64,000 bases of DNA, taken from contig CANKMW010000013.1 in the NCBI GenBank assembly GCA_947483555.1, positions 62,001 to 126,000 of the forward strand, in the 5' to 3' direction. Origin of the DNA: Myxococcales bacterium. GTDB taxonomy: Bacteria > Myxococcota_A > Polyangia > Haliangiales > Haliangiaceae. The position numbers and the translations under genes were made by a program. Positions 28,371 through 39,683 of the stretch are shown here, one piece after another; positions within the stretch are counted from its first letter, which is position 1, and each line of letters begins with the position of its first letter. Under the pieces are notes generated by a model that ran no database searches, was not told the origin of the DNA, and saw only the letters and a list, made by a program, of their open reading frames with translations.

Positions 28371-30296
28371 ATGCCAACCGTCGCGAGCAAGACCTGGGGG
28401 CTGCGGCCACCGAAGCCGCTGTCGCCGCCGAACACCGGCGACACACGGGTCGACGAGGCGATCGCCGCAGCGCGGCTCTACAAGGCAACGTCGCGGCACG
28501 ACAAGCTCATCGCGAACGCCGGCCAGCGAATCGTGGCACTGCTCGATGACGACGCCCTCGACGCCGGCGTCGATCGCGTGACCGACGGCGTCCTTGCCAA
28601 GCTTGGCTCCCAGAAGCGCGCGTACAACAAGCTGTCCGCGGAGATCGGCCGCGAGCGTCAGATTCGCAAACGGTATCTCGACGCGCTGATGGCGGCGATC
28701 GCGGCTGTCCCCGAGGGGCGAACCCGGCTCCTCGAGGTCGCCGCCGGCGACCACGCGACCGACCTGCGCTGGCAGGCGGCGTGGGAGATCGTCCGGACCG
28801 GTGATCGCGAGGGTCTGGCCGAGGTCGCCACGACGCTCCATCCCGCACGGTGGGCCGGCAAGGGCGACGCCGAGCGCGTCTATCGGGAAGGCGCCGACGC
28901 CTGGTTCCGGCTCGGCACCGAGATCGCGTTCGACGAGCTCGCGCCGCTGGTCTCCGCGACCCATCGCGCGACGCCCGCCGGACTCGCACGGGCGCGCTGC
29001 GTCGTGCACTGCCTGACGATTCACGACCAGGGCGACTACGGGCGCGACGACGCGTCGATCCGACACCCGCCGCTCGATCCGCGGTGGGCGCCGGTGATCG
29101 CGCCCATGATCGACGACGACGAGGTCGACTTCGTCGTGACGTTCGCGTTGCTCGCGCTACCGCCCGAGCCGAGCGCGCTCGCGCCGTTCCTGAAGACGCT
29201 CGGCAAGGCGCCCGACCGGGTCAGCTACATCTCGGACACCGACGCACGCCTGCTCGCGCACCTCGCGGCACCGGGCGAACCGTCGGTCGTGCCGTGGCTC
29301 CTGCGCGCGCTGCAGACCAACGCCGACGCCGCGCCGGTCGCGCTCGACGGGTTGCGCAAGGCATGCGCACCGGGAGCCGCACCCGCGATCGAAGCCTGGG
29401 CCAAGAAGGCGAGGAAGCCGGAGCACGCCAAGCTGGCGCGGAAGGTAGCAGCCGGGCTCGCGAAGCTCGGCCCGGCCACCGGCGGGCTCGACCTCGGACC
29501 CACCCGATCGATCCTCGTCTATCAGAAGCCGCCGCGGCCACCGAAACGCCGCGCGCTGGCGACGCTCGCGAAGCAGTGGCGAGCCGTCACGACCAGGTTC
29601 GCAAAGCACGGCCTGCCGGCGCGCGAACGCGACGTCGCGGTCGAGGGCGTCGTGCTTCGCACCCATCGCGGGGATGACCGGCGGCTCGCCGTCGGCGCGA
29701 CCAAGATCGGCGGACTTCCCGATCTGCCTGGCGGCGCGACGTGGCCACGGACCGGGAAGGACCCGCTCGCCTTCGTCGCGCAGATCGACCTCGCCGCGAT
29801 CGCCCGGCTGATCGACAGTCCGCTCCCGGCGCGCGGACTGCTGTCGTTCTTCATCGCCAACACCGTCGGTGGCCCGTATCTCGAGACGTGCTGCGTCCTC
29901 CACACGCCGACAACCGCGAAGCTCGTCCGCACCGATGTCCCCGACGACTACCAGGGCGAGATCTTTCAAGCCTGCGCGATCAAGCCCCATGCCGTCGTGA
30001 AGCTACCGGGCCGCGAAAGCGCCCGGATGTCCAGGACCCTGAAGCGGGCCAAGGAGCGCGACGCCTACGCCACCCAGGTCTACGAGTACGTCGATCCCGA
30101 GCCGCAGCTCCTCGGCGCGCGCGATCACGATTGCGACAACGAGACCGGCACCGACGAGCTGCTGCTCTTTCAGATCACGAGTGACGATCAAGCCGGCATG
30201 ACCTGGGGCGATGCCGACATCGTGTCGTTCCTCATCAAGACCAAGGCGTTGGCGAGCGGGAACTTCTCGCGAGTTCGGACCTGCCTGACCGAGTGA
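28371..30296 (+). CDS. HEAT-like protein with C-terminal DUF1963 (YwqG-like) domain
   Basis: About 641 residues. I use ATG 28371 because the six codons before it, starting at GTG 28353, add nothing recognisable. The N-terminal ~380 residues are helical repeats with conserved LRWQAAWEIVRTGDREGLAEVA and similar units. The C-terminal ~240 residues match the DUF1963 pattern: KIGGLPDLPGGATWPRT, PLAFVAQIDLAAIA, RGLLSFFIA, and at the end LLFQITSDDQAGMTWGDADIVSFLIK. DUF1963 proteins are small cytoplasmic proteins of unknown role often near toxin or immunity genes. No signal peptide. It follows the kinase-STAND gene by about 90 bp and may be its own transcript. Confidence 0.8.
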   Translation: MPTVASKTWGLRPPKPLSPPNTGDTRVDEAIAAARLYKATSRHDKLIANAGQRIVALLDDDALDAGVDRVTDGVLAKLGSQKRAYNKLSAEIGRERQIRKRYLDALMAAIAAVPEGRTRLLEVAAGDHATDLRWQAAWEIVRTGDREGLAEVATTLHPARWAGKGDAERVYREGADAWFRLGTEIAFDELAPLVSATHRATPAGLARARCVVHCLTIHDQGDYGRDDASIRHPPLDPRWAPVIAPMIDDDEVDFVVTFALLALPPEPSALAPFLKTLGKAPDRVSYISDTDARLLAHLAAPGEPSVVPWLLRALQTNADAAPVALDGLRKACAPGAAPAIEAWAKKARKPEHAKLARKVAAGLAKLGPATGGLDLGPTRSILVYQKPPRPPKRRALATLAKQWRAVTTRFAKHGLPARERDVAVEGVVLRTHRGDDRRLAVGATKIGGLPDLPGGATWPRTGKDPLAFVAQIDLAAIARLIDSPLPARGLLSFFIANTVGGPYLETCCVLHTPTTAKLVRTDVPDDYQGEIFQACAIKPHAVVKLPGRESARMSRTLKRAKERDAYATQVYEYVDPEPQLLGARDHDCDNETGTDELLLFQITSDDQAGMTWGDADIVSFLIKTKALASGNFSRVRTCLTE

Positions 30297-30327
30297 TCAT
30301 CGCCACGGCGGGCATCGCGGGTCACGA

Positions 30328-30361
30328 ATGCTCACATCGGTGCGTGGTGGGCTCTGTCGGT
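30328..30361 (+). promoter_or_regulatory. Shared upstream element, copy 1
   Basis: ATGCTCACATCG, nine other bases, then GGGCTCTGTCGGT, ending seven bases before the start of the first ADYC-type gene. The same two blocks with the same nine-base spacing occur at 31219-31252 before the paralogue. Conservation of two short blocks with fixed spacing, where the bases between differ, is what a promoter or a regulator site would show. I cannot assign a sigma factor. Confidence 0.5.
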
Positions 30362-30368
30362 ACGGTCC

Positions 30369-31160
30369 ATGCAATCCCTCCGAACCGCGCTCCTCGTCTC
30401 CACCATCCTGGCCACACCGTCCGCCGCGCTCGCCGAACCGGCGACCGCCGGCAGGTTCCTGAACGGCCGCCCCGCCGCCGACAAGTTCGTCGGCACCGTG
30501 CTGCTCGACTCGACCAGCGTCGGAGGTGCGACGCCGATCGCGCCCTGGATGGCCGGCTCGCTGCTGGCGGGCATTCACGTCGAACCCGGCCGGCTGGCGG
30601 GCTGGATCATGGTGGTCGAAGGGGGCCCGGCCTCGAATGACGTGGTCGAGGACCGCGGCTGGGTGTGGACGACCGGCACCGGGTTTCAGGGTACCCGTCT
30701 CGCCGGCGAGGTCGTCGACCTGGCCGGTGGCGAGCCCGAGCTCGTCACGCTGCACATCGATCTCATCGAGCCGGCCGCGCCGGACGGCGACCTCCTGCTC
30801 CACTGGGTGTCGGTCCACACCTACGACGATCATCGCGTCCCGGTGACCTATCCGCTGTGCGAGGACACCGCCGGCAACCCGTTGCCGGCGATCCTCCTGC
30901 GCGGCGAGTGGAACCCCGACCAGGACCTCGTCGCCGGCGACGATCAGATCAGCGACGACGCCGATCGCGGGACCTTCGCGTGTACCAGCGACGAGTCCGA
31001 CGTGACCCATGGCCTGAGCCAGAATGCCGAGGTCACACCAGGCCACTCGACCTCGACCTTCATGCTGTCGATCGGTGACACGGCCGGGCTGGCCGGTCAC
31101 GTCAACACGTGGACCTTGAACGACATCGCCGGCGGCCCAGGCGTCTGTATCGGCTGCTAG
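30369..31160 (+). CDS. Secreted ADYC-type paralogue lacking the C-terminal ADYC part
   Basis: 263 residues with a signal peptide cleaved at about SAALA-EPA. It is clearly paralogous to the next gene: both have SLRTx[15 protein letters not shown], a FLN-type motif, [12 protein letters not shown] and ILLRGEW/QISD segments in the same order. The similarity ends at FACTSD; after it this copy has an unrelated Ser/Thr-rich end (DVTHGLSQNAEVTPGHSTST) instead of the ADYC region. The NGKFLN repeats of the paralogue are here degenerate (AGRFLNG, ADKFVG). Either it is a shortened duplicate or a separate subfamily. Function unknown. Confidence 0.75.
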   Translation: MQSLRTALLVSTILATPSAALAEPATAGRFLNGRPAADKFVGTVLLDSTSVGGATPIAPWMAGSLLAGIHVEPGRLAGWIMVVEGGPASNDVVEDRGWVWTTGTGFQGTRLAGEVVDLAGGEPELVTLHIDLIEPAAPDGDLLLHWVSVHTYDDHRVPVTYPLCEDTAGNPLPAILLRGEWNPDQDLVAGDDQISDDADRGTFACTSDESDVTHGLSQNAEVTPGHSTSTFMLSIGDTAGLAGHVNTWTLNDIAGGPGVCIGC

Positions 31161-31218
31161 GGCGACCGGTCAGCCCGCGCCGCTCGTGGATCCGGCAGCT
31201 TGGGTCCCCGACGTTCCG

Positions 31219-31252
31219 ATGCTCACATCGCAGCCGGCTGGGCTCTGTCGGT
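31219..31252 (+). promoter_or_regulatory. Shared upstream element, copy 2
   Basis: Second occurrence of ATGCTCACATCG-N9-GGGCTCTGTCGGT, here 28 bases before the ATG of the full-length ADYC gene. See the first copy at 30328-30361; the nine spacer bases differ between the copies. Confidence 0.5.
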
Positions 31253-31280
31253 CCATTCCCACTCTGTGAGGCCCGCCGCG

Positions 31281-32480
31281 ATGTCCCTCCGAACCGTCCT
31301 CCTCGTCTCTGCCGCACTCGCGCTCCCCTCCGCCGCGCTCGCCACGCCGGCGACCAACGGCAAGTTCCTCAACACCGACGCCCTCAACGGCAAGTTCCTG
31401 AATGGCACGTCGGCCAACGGCAAGTTCCTCAACACCGCGCTGCTCGACTCGACCTCCGTGGGTGGCGCCACGTCGACCGCGCCGTTCAAGGCCGGCGCCT
31501 GGCTGATGGATACCCACGTCGCGGGCAGCGGCCTGGCCGGCTGGGCGCTCGACTGGTCCGAGGACTGGGGCTCGACCAGCTGGGCGTGGCGGACCGGGAC
31601 CTGGTTCGAGGGCGCCGAGCTGTCCGGCAAGGTCGTCGACCAGGCCGGCGGCGAGCCCGAGCTGGTCACGCTCCACATCGATCGGATCACCGCGGCCGAG
31701 CCCGGCAGCGACGTCCTGCTGCACTGGGTCTCGGTCATGACGACCGACGAGACCGGCGGCGCGGTCACCTTTCCGCTGTGCGGATGGGACCAGGCGCAGC
31801 GGGAGATCCCGGCGATCGTCCTGCGCGGCGAGTGGAGCCAGGACGAGCGCGTGTCATGGGGCGGCGATCAGATCAGCGACAGCGCCTACCGCGTGACCTT
31901 CGCGTGTGCCAGCGGCGCGCTCGGCAAGTGCGCCGCTGACTGCGCCAGCGACGCCACCTGCGCCGCCAGCGGGGTCGCGGTCGCCCTCGGCTACCGCCGG
32001 TGGGCTGCTCCGCACACGGTGTCGACCACGGATGGGGCCTACCGGTGGCGCGACTACGCGATGGACCACCAGTCCTGCACGCGCATGGTCCGCGCCGACT
32101 ACTGCGGCGACGGCGTGTCGTGGACCGCGAACGGCACCGAGATCGACGTCTACGACAAGACCGAGATCAACGTGACGTCGAGCGACCCCTACGGTGCATG
32201 GTGGCAGTGGGAGGCGACGTGGAACGAGAATGGCGCGACGCGGATCTCGTGCGACCGACTGCAGGCCGGTCCGGTCACGTGCGACGGCGCCGCGGCGCCA
32301 TCGTTGGCCGGCTTTCCGGCCCGGGCGACCGAGGTGTCCTTCGGCGGCCTGACCACGACCCATGCACCGGCGTGCTACTGGACCGACGGCCTGGAGGAAC
32401 CTGCGGCCCGCCTGGGCAACCTGCGTCGCAGGGTGACCGCGGTGCGCGCGATGCCCACCTTCGCCTCCGACCGCGAATGA
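31281..32480 (+). CDS. Secreted ADYC-domain protein
   Basis: 399 residues from ATG 31281, which gives a proper signal peptide ([20 protein letters not shown]). Immediately after it lie three NGKFLN units within about 28 residues, then [11 protein letters not shown]. The central region contains [12 protein letters not shown] and IVLRGEW. The C-terminal half has the name-giving motif: [19 protein letters not shown]. Multiple Cys ([19 protein letters not shown]) point to disulphides outside the cytoplasm. ADYC proteins are, as far as I know, a myxobacterial family without assigned function, often with short LNG-type repeats after the signal peptide. The stop overlaps the next start by ATGA. Confidence 0.85.
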   Translation: MSLRTVLLVSAALALPSAALATPATNGKFLNTDALNGKFLNGTSANGKFLNTALLDSTSVGGATSTAPFKAGAWLMDTHVAGSGLAGWALDWSEDWGSTSWAWRTGTWFEGAELSGKVVDQAGGEPELVTLHIDRITAAEPGSDVLLHWVSVMTTDETGGAVTFPLCGWDQAQREIPAIVLRGEWSQDERVSWGGDQISDSAYRVTFACASGALGKCAADCASDATCAASGVAVALGYRRWAAPHTVSTTDGAYRWRDYAMDHQSCTRMVRADYCGDGVSWTANGTEIDVYDKTEINVTSSDPYGAWWQWEATWNENGATRISCDRLQAGPVTCDGAAAPSLAGFPARATEVSFGGLTTTHAPACYWTDGLEEPAARLGNLRRRVTAVRAMPTFASDRE

Positions 32481-33030
32481 GGGCCCGTCGGATCATCGCC
32501 ATCGCCGCCGCGGCGCTGGTCGCCTTCGTGGCGTGGCTGGCGACCCGCGGCGCGGACGTCACCGGCGCGCCACCACCGCCATCTCGCCCGGCCCGCATGC
32601 GCCCCGCCCCACCCGCGCCCATCCGGGACGTCGCCACGACGTCGGTTCCCGTCGAGCCCGACGACCCGACCCCGGTGATCGACACCACCCACGAGGTTGT
32701 CCACACGATCGGGCGGCGCTGCTGGGCGGCGCGCACACCGCGCCCGGTGCCAGCCGGCCAGCCCGACGACACCGTCGGACGCCTCGAGCTGCGGCTCCAC
32801 GTCACCATCGCTGGTGGGCTCGCCCGCGTCGCCAGCAGCGGCATCGTGTCGAACCGCCGCCTCACCGACGAGCTGCGCGACTGTATCGTCGCCGGTGTCG
32901 GTGCCGCGACCTGGCCGGTCGCGGCCCCCGACGGCACGATCGAGATCACGGAGCTGTTTCGTATGGGCGACTACACCGCACCGAGCGGCGACACGCCACC
33001 GCCGCCCTTGCCGTCACCACCTGGAGCCGG

Positions 33031-33034
<4 letters not shown>
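32477..33034 (+). CDS. Membrane-anchored protein with AgmX/PglI-like C-terminal domain
   Basis: 185 residues. The N-terminal ~22 residues form a signal anchor ([20 protein letters not shown]), followed by a Pro-rich linker. The C-terminal ~110 residues follow the pattern of the domain at the end of AgmX/PglI-type myxobacterial proteins: GRRCWAA, then [20 protein letters not shown], then [15 protein letters not shown] and [10 protein letters not shown]. That module resembles TonB-like C-terminal regions and is often found beside motility or envelope genes. Translation is coupled at both ends: ATGA with the ADYC gene and ATGA with the FHA-activator gene. Confidence 0.7.
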
Positions 33035-34422
<1,388 letters not shown>

Positions 34423-34468
34423 TCGAGCGATCGCGACCCGCGAACCCTGACGCGCGACCCGGTTGGCC

Positions 34469-35200
34469 TCAGGCCGCGCCGCCGCCGCGATCGTCCGGAT
34501 CCCAGACCGTCGACTTCTTCGGCTGGTCATCGCTCGCCGCCGCGGCGGTCGCTGCCGCGGCGGTCGCTGCCGCGGCCTTCGCTGCCGCCGCCGCGGCCTT
34601 CGCTGCCGCAGCCGCGGCCTTCGCTGCCGCAGCCGCGGCCTTCGCTGCGGCGGCGGCCGGGTCGCCACCGTCGCCCTTGTCGTCGTCGCCATCTTCACCC
34701 TCGCTCTTCGCCTTCACCGGCTCGCGCAGCTGCTCCTCCTGCGCCTCCTCGAGCAGCTCGAGCTTGTGGCGCAAGTCGCCGAAGCCGTCGACGACCTGGA
34801 TGAGGGTGTCCGAGAGGCCTTCCATGCCGCCCACCGAGAGCAGCGGCTGCAGATCGGCCAGCACCAGGTTGAGCTGCTGCAGTCGCTGCTCGGCGTACAT
34901 GAAGGCACCGCCGGTGGTGCGGCCCTCGATCACCGCTTGCAGGAACGCCATCGCCTCGCGTTCGTGGTCGGTCAGCACCGCGAGGTCAGCGATCGACGGG
35001 CCGTGGCCGTTCATCATGTCGCGGATCGCGTCGACCACCGTCGCCCGCCGCAGCAGCTCCTGGGACTCGAAGTCCGACGATTGCTCGACCTCCTCCTCGA
35101 CGTCCTCGGTCGAGGTCTGGTCGACCGCGAGCTCGCCGACCGCGTGCTCGACGTCCTCGGCCTCCTCGTGCTCGGGGACGTAGTCCTCGTCGGCGCGCAT
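34469..35200 (-). CDS. Acidic protein with C-terminal Ala/Lys repeats
   Basis: 243 residues. The N-terminal 50 residues are strongly acidic (EHEEAEDVEHAVGE...). A helical middle part (about 50-160) contains LTDHEREAMAFLQAVIEGR and LVDGFGDLRHKLELLEEAQEEQ-type coiled-coil character. The last 80 residues are four units of six Ala plus Lys and shorter Ala/Thr units, ending in a charged tail. The DNA of this part is a tandem repeat. Ala/Lys-rich tails resemble those of histone-H1-like and DNA-binding bacterial proteins, but the protein is otherwise unrecognised. It is three bases downstream of the HiPIP-like gene, so the two are co-transcribed. Confidence 0.75.
   Translation of the reverse strand: MRADEDYVPEHEEAEDVEHAVGELAVDQTSTEDVEEEVEQSSDFESQELLRRATVVDAIRDMMNGHGPSIADLAVLTDHEREAMAFLQAVIEGRTTGGAFMYAEQRLQQLNLVLADLQPLLSVGGMEGLSDTLIQVVDGFGDLRHKLELLEEAQEEQLREPVKAKSEGEDGDDDKGDGGDPAAAAAKAAAAAAKAAAAAAKAAAAAAKAAAATAAAATAAAASDDQPKKSTVWDPDDRGGGAA
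34545..34660. repeat. 21-base tandem repeat encoding AAAAAAK units
   Basis: About four imperfect copies of a 21-base unit (GCCGCGGCCTTCGCTGCCGC and its variants) within the 3' part of the Ala/Lys-repeat gene. Copy number could vary by slippage without shifting the frame. Confidence 0.75.
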
Positions 35201-35203
35201 CGG

Positions 35204-35440
35204 CTACTCTTGTTTCTCCCACCACTGGCACCACCACTGCCCGCCGACCAGGATGCGCAGCTTGGGGTGCCAGCAGTAGGCCAGCTTGGCGTCGGGTTCG
35301 AGGTAGTAGAGGCAGTTGTCGCAGCGCTCGTCGCCGTACGGCACGCCCTTGAGGACGTTGTCGGCGGCCATGTGGCGCAGTTCGAGCGCCTGCTTCTCGT
35401 CGATCTCCTTGGGCTCCGGCTTGGGCAGGTCGTCGGCCAT
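35204..35440 (-). CDS. Small four-cysteine protein resembling HiPIP
   Basis: 78 residues from ATG 35438-35440. The second half has four Cys spaced as CDNC, then about 13 residues to YC, then about 16 to WC, ending QWWEKQ. This spacing with aromatic residues near each Cys is like that of high-potential iron-sulphur proteins (C-x2-C-x(11-14)-C-x(13-15)-C, ending GWC-x-x-W). HiPIPs usually have a Tat signal and act in the periplasm; this one has none, so it may be a cytoplasmic relative or a zinc-binding protein. It is three bases from the Ala/Lys-repeat gene. Confidence 0.6.
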   Translation of the reverse strand: MADDLPKPEPKEIDEKQALELRHMAADNVLKGVPYGDERCDNCLYYLEPDAKLAYCWHPKLRILVGGQWWCQWWEKQE

Positions 35441-35453
35441 GCTGGTGCCGAGT

Positions 35454-35693
35454 CTACACCGACTCGCGCAGCACGGCGTCGATCCGCGCCGCCAGCGTCG
35501 CCCGCAGCTCGTCGTCGAGCGGGGCCGCGAGCGCGCGGCGCACGTCGGCCAGCAGCCGGTGCGCCTGCTCGGCGCGCTCGCGGCTCTGCTTCGCCGCCGG
35601 CGCCAGCCGTCCGATCGCCGCCCACCGCTCCGCGCTCTCGGCCCGCACCCGGGTCAACTCGTCGACCACCGCCGCGAGCTCTTCGCCGGTCAC
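35454..35693 (-). CDS. Small helical protein, unknown function
   Basis: 79 residues from GTG 35691-35693, predicted from sequence to be one long helix pair (ELAAVVDELTRVRAESAERW, RAEQAHRLLADVRRALAAPL). No Cys, no signal peptide. It sits between the sugar dehydrogenase gene (8 bases upstream) and the HiPIP-like gene (13 bases downstream), all on the same strand, so it is probably part of that transcript. No family recognised. Confidence 0.6.
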   Translation of the reverse strand: MTGEELAAVVDELTRVRAESAERWAAIGRLAPAAKQSRERAEQAHRLLADVRRALAAPLDDELRATLAARIDAVLRESV

Positions 35694-35700
35694 CGCGGCC

Positions 35701-36981
35701 TCACTCCACTTCGATGCGATAGAGGCGGCCGGTGCCCACCGTGGTCACGTACAGCTCGCCGTAGCCGTCGATGCCGAAGCTCGACAGGCTCTGGTACAGC
35801 AGGCCCTGCGGATCGAGGTCGGACGTGCGATCGACCTGATCGACCGCCTGGCCACCCTGCACCCGCAGCGAGCGGACGGTGCCGGCGCAGTAGTCGCCGT
35901 AGAAGTAGTGCCCGGCCAGGTCGGGCATGCAGGTGCCGTGATAGACGTTGCCGCCGACCACCGAGCAGTGGCCGGCGAACGGAGCGTTGTCACGCCGGTC
36001 CATGGCCACCAGTGGCCGGGCGTAGTCGGTGGCCATGTTGCAGCCGAGGTTACCGTCGGGATCGGCGGTGAAGCAGTCGGGGCCCTCGAACACCGCCCAG
36101 CCGAAGTTGCGGCCCGCGCCGCCGGCCGGGACATGGTCGATCTCCTCGTACCAGCCCTGACCGACGTCGCCGATGTAGAGGTCGCCCGACGCCGGGTCGA
36201 CCGAGATCCGCCACGGGTTGCGCAGCCCCCAGACGTACATCTCGGGCACGCCGCCGCCGGCCGCCCACGGGTTGCTGGACGGCACGGTGTACGGCTGGGC
36301 GCCGTTGACATCGATGCGCAGCACCTTGGCCATGAGGCTCTGCCGGTTCTGGCCGTTCTCGAGGTAGTTGTCGGCGGCGCCGCCGTCGCCGATCGAGATG
36401 TAGAGCAAGCCATCGGGGCCGAACACGATCGTGCCGCCGTTGTGGTTGTCCTGATTCGAACGCCGCGGCACGGTCAGGAGCACGCGCTCGCTGGTGCCGG
36501 CGGTGTCGCTCGAGGGCGTCGCCGTGAACTCCGAGAGCACGACATCGCCGTTCGGATCCGAGGTGTAGAACACGAAGAAGCGGCCGTTGGTGGCGAAGCC
36601 GGGGTGGAAGGCCAGGCCGAGCAGGCCCTGTTCGGTGCCGACCGCGTTCACCTTGGCGGTGAGATCGAGGTATGGCGCCGCGATCAGGTTGCCGCCGCGG
36701 ATGACCCGGATGCGCCCGATCTGCTCGAGCACGAACAGGCGCGGATCCCCGACCGGCGCCGCGAGCCCGACGGCACGGTTGAAGCCGGTGGCGATCTGGG
36801 TGAGCTTGAGGTTGGTGCCCGACTTCGGGGTGCAGTACGGCGCCGGCGCCGCGTCGACGGTGCTGCCACCGTCATCATTGCTGCCGCCGCCGTCACCGTT
36901 GCCGCCGTTGCCCCCGCCGCACGCCACCGCGCACAGGGCCGACACCCACAGGCTGGTCTGTATCGCGAATCGCGGAGTCAT
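35701..36981 (-). CDS. PQQ-type sugar dehydrogenase lipoprotein (glucose/sorbosone dehydrogenase fold)
   Basis: 426 residues from ATG 36979-36981. Lipobox AVAC with Cys21 followed by a Gly/Asn/Asp-rich linker, so it is anchored to a membrane outside the cytoplasm. The six-bladed propeller of soluble quinoprotein glucose dehydrogenases and HHIP-like proteins is clear: GFNRAVGLAAPVGDPRLFVLEQ, TEQGLLGLAFHPGF, QDNHNGGTIVFGPDGLLYIS, WGLRNPWRISVDPASGDLYIGDVGQ. The His of NHNGG and the Arg of GLRNPWR are the positions that contact PQQ and substrate in the family. Probably oxidises a sugar or sugar alcohol, electrons passing to the respiratory chain. Confidence 0.9.
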   Translation of the reverse strand: MTPRFAIQTSLWVSALCAVACGGGNGGNGDGGGSNDDGGSTVDAAPAPYCTPKSGTNLKLTQIATGFNRAVGLAAPVGDPRLFVLEQIGRIRVIRGGNLIAAPYLDLTAKVNAVGTEQGLLGLAFHPGFATNGRFFVFYTSDPNGDVVLSEFTATPSSDTAGTSERVLLTVPRRSNQDNHNGGTIVFGPDGLLYISIGDGGAADNYLENGQNRQSLMAKVLRIDVNGAQPYTVPSSNPWAAGGGVPEMYVWGLRNPWRISVDPASGDLYIGDVGQGWYEEIDHVPAGGAGRNFGWAVFEGPDCFTADPDGNLGCNMATDYARPLVAMDRRDNAPFAGHCSVVGGNVYHGTCMPDLAGHYFYGDYCAGTVRSLRVQGGQAVDQVDRTSDLDPQGLLYQSLSSFGIDGYGELYVTTVGTGRLYRIEVE

Positions 36982-36991
36982 GGACTTCCGA

Positions 36992-37020
36992 CTCTAGCAG
37001 ACCTCTAGCAGACCTCCAGC
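36992..37020. repeat. 11-base tandem repeat CTCTAGCAGAC, two copies plus part
   Basis: Lies directly upstream of the sugar dehydrogenase gene (minus strand), where its promoter or leader should be. Two exact copies and a third partial CTCCAGC. Confidence 0.75.
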
Positions 37021-37025
37021 CGCCG

Positions 37026-37283
37026 TCAGGGCGTCCGGGTCTCGAGCGAGTCGACGGCGTGAACTGGCGCACGTTCACCGTTGATCAAGTGCTTGATCGA
37101 AGCCAGCACCTGGCGCTGCTGCTCGAGCAGGCTCCTGCCGCCGAACCACGCCGACGTCACGATGATGCGGTAGTGACCGCCGCTACCGGCGACCTCGACC
37201 ACGGCGTCGGGCAGACGTTCGCGGATGCCGGCGGTGATCGCGTCCGCGACCGAGCCCGTGAAGTCGGTGGGATGGTCGCTCAT
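37026..37283 (-). CDS. BolA-family protein (IbaG-like)
   Basis: 85 residues from ATG 37281-37283. The core GGHYRIIVTSAWFGGRSLLEQQRQVLASI matches the BolA fold: the strand HYRIIVTS, then F-x-G and a helix with Q-R-Q-V, and the C-terminal VHAVDSLETRTP matches the IbaG-type ending (HAVSIKAYTP in the E. coli protein, from memory). BolA proteins bind monothiol glutaredoxins and an iron-sulphur cluster and take part in iron or stress regulation. The start overlaps the stop of the epimerase gene by four bases, an unusual pairing with nucleotide-sugar genes. Confidence 0.8.
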   Translation of the reverse strand: MSDHPTDFTGSVADAITAGIRERLPDAVVEVAGSGGHYRIIVTSAWFGGRSLLEQQRQVLASIKHLINGERAPVHAVDSLETRTP

Positions 37284-38320
37284 GACACCATCCGCTCGGG
37301 ATGGGCGACGAACCAGGCCACCGTCTCGGCCAGGCCGTCGTCGATCTGGTGGCTGGGCGCGTAGCCGAGCTCGGCGTGCAGCTTGTCGATCGACGCCTGC
37401 GAGTGGGGGATGTCGCCGCTGCGCGGCGGCTCGAACACCGGCTCGACCGCGGCCAGGTCGGGGCGCACCTTGGTCAGGTTGTCGCGGATGATCGCGAACA
37501 GCTGTTTCAGGTCGGTGCGGCCGTTGCATCCGACGTTGTAGACCGGCGCGCACTTGTCGGCGGGCGCGGTCGCGGCCAGCAGGTTGGCCTGCACGGTGTT
37601 ATCGACGTAGCAGAAGTCGCGGCTGTTCGAGCCGTCGCCGAAGATCACGCACGGCTGGTCGTGCATCAGGTTGCCGATCCAGCGCGGGATGACGGCGGCG
37701 TACAGGCCGTTGGGATCCTGGCGCCGACCATAGACGTTGAAGTAGCGCAGCCCGACGACGTCCAGATCGTAGACGTCGCCGAAGACCTGGCCGTAGAGCT
37801 CGTTCATGCGCTTGGTCGCCGCGTACGGCGACAGCAGCTTGCCGAGCTCGTCCTCGTGCTTGGGCAGCCCGGGGTGGTCACCGTAGACCGAGCTCGACGA
37901 CGCGTAGACGAAGCGCTTGATGCCAGCGTCGCGCGCCGCCAGCAGGATGTTGAGGAACCCGGTGACGTTGGTGGCGTGGTACGGCTCCGGGTCCTTGATC
38001 GAGCGCGGCACCGAGCCGATGGCGGCCTGGTGGAGCACGATGTCGACGTCCTTGCACACCCGGGCGCAGGTCGCCGGATCGCGGATGTCGCCCTCGACGA
38101 ACTGGAACTGCAGCCGCTCGTCGGGGTGGATGGCCAGCACGTCGTCGAGGTTGGCCTGGCTGCCGTTGGAGAAGTTGTCGATGCCGACCACGCTCTGGCC
38201 CAGATCGAGCAACCGCTCGAGCAGCGCCGAGCCGATGAACCCGGCCACGCCGGTCACCAGCCAGCGCCGCGGCTGGTTGACCAGTTGATCGCATGCCGTC
38301 GCGTACCGACTCTGCGCCAT
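37280..38320 (-). CDS. UDP-N-acetylglucosamine 4-epimerase (WbpP/TviC-like)
   Basis: 346 residues from ATG 38318-38320. NAD-binding GVAGFIGS at 25-32, active-site SSSSVYG and YAATK (Tyr-x3-Lys), and strong agreement with WbpP-type epimerases in segments such as VLHQAAIGSVPRSIKDP, SSVYGDHPGLPKHED, LRYFNVYGRRQDPNGLYAAVIP and SRDFCYVDNTVQANLLAA. WbpP/TviC interconvert UDP-GlcNAc(A) and UDP-GalNAc(A). The adjacent dehydrogenase gene completes the pair used for Vi-type and O-antigen uronic acid precursors, so an extracellular polysaccharide containing GalNAcA is likely. Confidence 0.9.
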   Translation of the reverse strand: MAQSRYATACDQLVNQPRRWLVTGVAGFIGSALLERLLDLGQSVVGIDNFSNGSQANLDDVLAIHPDERLQFQFVEGDIRDPATCARVCKDVDIVLHQAAIGSVPRSIKDPEPYHATNVTGFLNILLAARDAGIKRFVYASSSSVYGDHPGLPKHEDELGKLLSPYAATKRMNELYGQVFGDVYDLDVVGLRYFNVYGRRQDPNGLYAAVIPRWIGNLMHDQPCVIFGDGSNSRDFCYVDNTVQANLLAATAPADKCAPVYNVGCNGRTDLKQLFAIIRDNLTKVRPDLAAVEPVFEPPRSGDIPHSQASIDKLHAELGYAPSHQIDDGLAETVAWFVAHPERMVS

Positions 38321-38328
38321 CAGCGAGC

Positions 38329-39615
<1,287 letters not shown>

Positions 39616-39683
39616 TTGGCCGCAGGTAACCACGACCCGGACATCACGACAAGGTGGTCTGTTGACGTGCTACGGTCGGTTCG

